A DNA stretch of 32,917 bases from JBBQQK01 sp038216025. GTDB lineage: Bacteria; Patescibacteriota; UBA1384; XYA2-FULL-43-10; 1-14-0-10-43-13. Position 1 is the first letter of the stretch; each line of letters opens with the position of its first letter. Made by a program: the position numbers and the translations under genes. The notes beneath the pieces were generated by a model. The model saw nothing but the letters and a program-made list of their open reading frames with translations. It was not told the origin of the DNA and did no database searches. Location: positions 1 through 32,917 of the forward strand of contig JBBQQK010000004.1 of the NCBI GenBank assembly GCA_038216025.1, read 5' to 3'. Positions 30,629 to 32,917 of this stretch are shown in pieces.

Positions 30629-31516
30629 CTATAGCTGAACCCCTAGATCAACATCTTTTGCATATTCAACTGTTCCTTCATGAGTGCCTAGATTGTGCTC
30701 TGAAGATTCTATGATATATTTTTTAATAATTGATTCACGGTGCTCGGTCGAATAATCTTTATTGAATATAGCCGGACCGCCAATGCATCCGCCCTTGCAA
30801 TTCAAAACATCCAAAAAACGGTATTTCTTTTTGCCTGACTTAATCTCTTCTAATGCTTCTTTTATTTTCGGCACTGTATCCGTTATGACTATTTCACCTG
30901 TTTTGAAATATCTATTCAGATGTGCTGTATTGCCCAAGCCTCCTGAAACTGGGTAGACCTTTGTAAATTCACGAATAAAAGAATCGAAGAAATAGTCTCG
31001 ATCATAATCTTCGGCAAATATTTTTTCTTCTTCAAATATCTGTTTTAGCTCAGTAAATGTGATCACTTCATCAATAAATTCTTTATGCAGAGGCGCCTCA
31101 ACTGACTGCTTCGCAAAACAGGGAGAAATGAACACAACTTTACTGTCGGGATGATGCTGTTTATAAATCCTAGCGGTTGCCAACATCGGTGAAACAATCG
31201 GCATAAGGTATTTTGCATATTCTGGATATTGTGCTTTAACAAATGCTACTACGTTTGGACACGGAGATGCAATATAGAGTTCTTGATCCGGATTGTTTTT
31301 AATGTAGTCCACATAATGCCAATTGACCATCCTCGCGCCATAAGTTAGCTCAGTAACTTGATCGAAACCAAGTGCCCGAAGCATCCCGATGATATTGGGA
31401 TATGCGAAATCAATCGGAAAGGCCGGGGCCAAGAGAGCGATTGATTTGTTGTTTTTGATAATAGGTATAATTTTGTTCATAGAATCAATTATACGCTTCA
31501 ATTGAAAATATTCCAA
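30629..31516 (-). CDS. [FeFe]-hydrogenase large-subunit-like (H-cluster domain) protein
   Basis: A protein of about 295 residues equal to the C-terminal H-domain of [FeFe] hydrogenases, without the N-terminal ferredoxin-type domain. Numbered from the GTG at 31525, the motifs are A-S-P-C89-P (normally T-S-C-C-P), S-P-C136-F-A-K (normally M-P-C-x2-K) and N-C243-K-G-G-C247-I-G-G (normally C-x3-C). The four cluster cysteines are kept, but the first Cys of TSCC, the proton-transfer residue in catalytic enzymes, is Pro. This fits a sensory or Narf-like relative more than a hydrogen-making enzyme. No HydE, HydF or HydG is near. The start is uncertain: AAGAGGTGG suits a TTG at 31516; GTG 31525 and ATG 31480 are alternatives. 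Confidence 0.75.
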   Translation of the reverse strand: MEYFQLKRIIDSMNKIIPIIKNNKSIALLAPAFPIDFAYPNIIGMLRALGFDQVTELTYGARMVNWHYVDYIKNNPDQELYIASPCPNVVAFVKAQYPEYAKYLMPIVSPMLATARIYKQHHPDSKVVFISPCFAKQSVEAPLHKEFIDEVITFTELKQIFEEEKIFAEDYDRDYFFDSFIREFTKVYPVSGGLGNTAHLNRYFKTGEIVITDTVPKIKEALEEIKSGKKKYRFLDVLNCKGGCIGGPAIFNKDYSTEHRESIIKKYIIESSEHNLGTHEGTVEYAKDVDLGVQL

Positions 31517-31585
31517 AACAACCACCTCTTAAACTTTTTTTTGGCCAGCCTAGACAAAAAAATAAATGAAAACTTACAGCAGAAA

Positions 31586-31612
31586 GAAAGAAGGCTCAAT
31601 GAACCTTCTTTC
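31586..31612 (-). terminator. Terminator after the 31-residue basic peptide gene
   Basis: On the minus strand GAAAGAAGG pairs with CCTTCTTTC, extended by TTC/GAG with a wobble, loop ATT, followed by TTTCTG. It starts 24 bases after the stop at 31636. Confidence 0.55.
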
Positions 31613-31635
31613 AAAAAATATATATTATATTGTGC

Positions 31636-31731
31636 TTATTTCTTCGACGCCCAAGTCTTATGTTTTATCAATCTGTTGGTTAGATAAGTGGGTCTGTAGC
31701 CTGTCATGCCGAATTTTTGTCTTCGTCTCAT
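31636..31731 (-). CDS. 31-residue very basic peptide
   Basis: On the minus strand an ATG at 31731 is preceded by GAGAGG at close but usable spacing and encodes MRRRQKFGMTGYRPTYLTNR then LIKHKTWASKK, ending TAA at 31636. About a third of the residues are Lys, Arg or His and there are no acidic residues, as in small ribosomal or nucleic acid-binding proteins, but it does not match bL36, bTHX or other tiny ribosomal proteins I know. A terminator follows directly. The rest of this 480-base gap (31732-31912) shows nothing I can assign. Confidence 0.45.
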   Translation of the reverse strand: MRRRQKFGMTGYRPTYLTNRLIKHKTWASKK

Positions 31732-31912
31732 TTTTCCTCTCTTTCGATCTAATGGTTTTTGCAGGGGGCCGTCTCCACTTAGGCGTCAATGCAACCTATG
31801 TAGAGTATGTTTTCTCCTGAGATCCACTTATTTGATTTACTGTGATCTTGAACCAGGATTGATTTAATCATACAACCGCTAACTGAGAAATAACTTAAAA
31901 AAAAATAATTGA

Positions 31913-31948
31913 TTTTTGAACGCCTCAGATACCTGAGGCGTTCAAAAA
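31913..31948. terminator. 16-bp hairpin terminator (repeat copy 2)
   Basis: TTTTTGAACGCCTCAG pairs perfectly with CTGAGGCGTTCAAAAA around ATAC, with A and T ends on both sides for use in either direction. Its core is nearly the same as the hairpin at 647-671. Confidence 0.8.
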
Positions 31949-31976
31949 CAGCCCTCTTTTCAAAGGGCTGTTTTTT
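31944..31976. terminator. Second adjacent hairpin terminator
   Basis: AAAAACAGCCCT pairs with AGGGCTGTTTTT around an 8-base loop. It shares its A-run with the first stem, so the two cannot both be fully formed. It ends 33 bases from the minus-strand gene stop at 32009. Confidence 0.75.
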
Positions 31977-32008
31977 AGGCAGTAAACTTCGGTTATACTT
32001 TATGTTCT

Positions 32009-32482
32009 TTAATTCATTCCTTTGTGGCCCATGCCTCTTCCCTGACCGCCAGAACCCTTAGTCATATAGTCATCAAGTTTCGTGGAATCAATGTTGTTAT
32101 CTTTCAACCATTGCTCCATTTCGGCTCGATGCTTATCGCGAAGAGCTGACTGCTCTGCCTGATGTTGGCTTTGTTTTTCCAACAGTTGATTTTTTTGATC
32201 TTCCGTCAGAACGCCGTCCGCAACAGCTTTAGTTAGTTCTTCAGCTCTAGAATCTTTCATTTTTTGTTTCATTTCTGCTTGACGCTCTGTTTGAATATCG
32301 CCAAGAGCATTTTCCACTTTGTTTTGATCTATATCCAACTTTGCAGCAAGATTTTTGGCCATTTCATCTTTGCTTCCGCCAAAACTTGCGGAGGCAATAC
32401 CTGTTTTCCAAGCAATGGCTCCTGAAGCGATAAGCCCAATAGCCACAGCGGGAAAGATTAATAATTTTTTGTTTAATCTCAC
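32009..32482 (-). CDS. Secreted helical protein with Gly/Met-rich tail
   Basis: A 157-residue protein, GTG start with AAAGGA 8 bases upstream. An N-terminal signal segment (LLIFPAVAIGLIASGAIAW) is followed by charged helices (LAAKLDIDQNKVENALGD, TERQAEMKQKMKDSRAEEL) and V-A-D-G-V-L-T-E-D-Q-K-N-Q-L-L. Similar small secreted helical proteins, with the pattern G-x-L-T-x-x-Q, are common in Firmicutes and Patescibacteria and have no firm function. The C-terminus GSGGQGRGMGHKGMN is rich in Gly, Met and His and might bind metal. Two terminators follow it. Confidence 0.65.
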   Translation of the reverse strand: MRLNKKLLIFPAVAIGLIASGAIAWKTGIASASFGGSKDEMAKNLAAKLDIDQNKVENALGDIQTERQAEMKQKMKDSRAEELTKAVADGVLTEDQKNQLLEKQSQHQAEQSALRDKHRAEMEQWLKDNNIDSTKLDDYMTKGSGGQGRGMGHKGMN

Positions 32483-32656
32483 TTCTTAGTCCTTTCTTCT
32501 TACTTAGTTACTACTTAATTATTGATTGTTACAATTCATCGACCATAACTAGTATATCTACGTAAACTGAGAAAAGGCTTAACGAAAACTAATTAGTGGA
32601 ATGTTATTTCGCAAACCTATTCATTAAGCAAACAGCCAAGGATCAATCTTGCATAA

Positions 32657-32800
32657 TTACCGGCCTTTCTCCATAAAGCAAGCGTTACTGTGCCGTAGCG
32701 CCAAAAGATCGTCAGGAATGAAATTAGTTAGTATAGTGTTTTCAATATAACCAAATAATGCAATAATATAAAAGAACGGGTTAATATCAATTTCGGGGTG
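32657..32800 (-). pseudogene. Possible gene remnant
   Basis: The minus strand is open for 47 codons between TAG (32801) and TAA (32657) without a good start, reading E-I-D-I-N-P-F-F-Y-I-I-A-L-F-G-Y and then ILTNFIPDDLLALRHSNAC. The residue mix is protein-like, but no family is recognised, and a second frame over the same bases is also open for 36 codons. The rest of the 32483-32867 gap shows no other feature. Confidence 0.25.
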
Positions 32801-32867
32801 CTAAAAGTGTCATATTATGTTATCCTAGACTTAATAATCAATCATTTATCTACAAAGAATTGTAATC

Positions 32868-32917
32868 ATGGCTAAAAAAACTGCCCAATCTGTGGCTCTA
32901 ATCAGGTAAAAAGAGAT
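32868..32917 (+). CDS. Start of a zinc-ribbon protein, partial, out of frame in the A7 run
   Basis: The ATG at 32868 gives MAKKTAQSVALIR and a stop at 32907. Adding one A to the A7 run (32874-32880) gives M-A-K-K-N-C-P-I-C-G-S-N-Q-V-K-R-D, the classic start of a small zinc-ribbon protein with C-P-x-C-G, continuing past the window edge. No start codon exists in the second frame, so a frameshift, slippage or sequence error must join them. Confidence 0.45.

Noticed and set aside
31566..31820. 84-codon plus-strand frame
   Set aside because: No ribosome binding site, and it overlaps a better supported minus-strand peptide gene and its terminator.

Overview
The window is AT-rich and has the style of a small-genome uncultivated bacterium. 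My best guess is the candidate phyla radiation (Patescibacteria), because of the many lineage-specific hypothetical proteins, the acidic DUF5663-like protein, a lone 7TM-type histidine kinase, a degenerate UbiA family protein and an RND pump without visible partners. This is inference from gene style; no rRNA, tRNA or marker tree is available here. TGA acts as a normal stop (for example the two GNAT genes ending at 654 and 3016), so a recoded-UGA lineage is unlikely.

Layout. 1-566: a gene tail, a small PEP-CTERM-like protein and a 29-residue membrane peptide. 654-5143 (minus): the most distinctive locus. A promoter and palindrome lead into a 27-residue peptide gene, a 12-bp hairpin, a radical SAM/SPASM enzyme with a PqqD-like N-terminus and a GNAT; then, behind a cluster of hairpins, a tight operon of two HExxH proteins and another GNAT. 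This looks like a PqqA-sized RiPP system that I cannot match to a named family. 5150-5398: decayed Nudix and GNAT genes. 5488-11378 (plus): SemiSWEET, UbiA-like, histidine kinase, DUF5663-like and a 929-residue His-rich membrane protein, closely packed. 11449-12609: rubrerythrin and an RsbW-like protein, each with a terminator. 12616-14529 (minus): membrane protein, DnaQ-fold exonuclease and coiled-coil protein. 14778-15427: a GC-richer small gene and a KGG-repeat gene killed by two point changes. 15439-16556 (minus): two small proteins.

16709-19076 (plus): a DEAD-box helicase behind a roughly 250-nt structured leader, then mntP with a probably leaderless transcript. 19089-22253 (minus): an RND transporter with altered proton-relay residues. 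22488-22640: an unrecognised structured RNA with its own terminator, followed by the typA promoter and typA. 24609-24664: a 7-bp tandem repeat touching the start of an Sm-like gene. 24924-27989: a TIGR03790-like surface protein. 27981-32482 (mostly minus): small proteins, palindromic repeats, a Nudix remnant, a GC-rich lipoprotein, a lone [FeFe]-hydrogenase-like domain and a 31-residue basic peptide. The right edge holds a zinc-ribbon start that is out of frame across an A7 run.

Three themes recur. Gene decay is visible in several gaps (Nudix, GNAT, KGG, edge fragment). RNA structure in leaders is common (RiPP attenuator, helicase leader, ncRNA). A few GC-richer small genes (about 150-566, 14778-15107, 30041-30436) look acquired. 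No CRISPR array, tRNA, rRNA, transposase or integrase was found.
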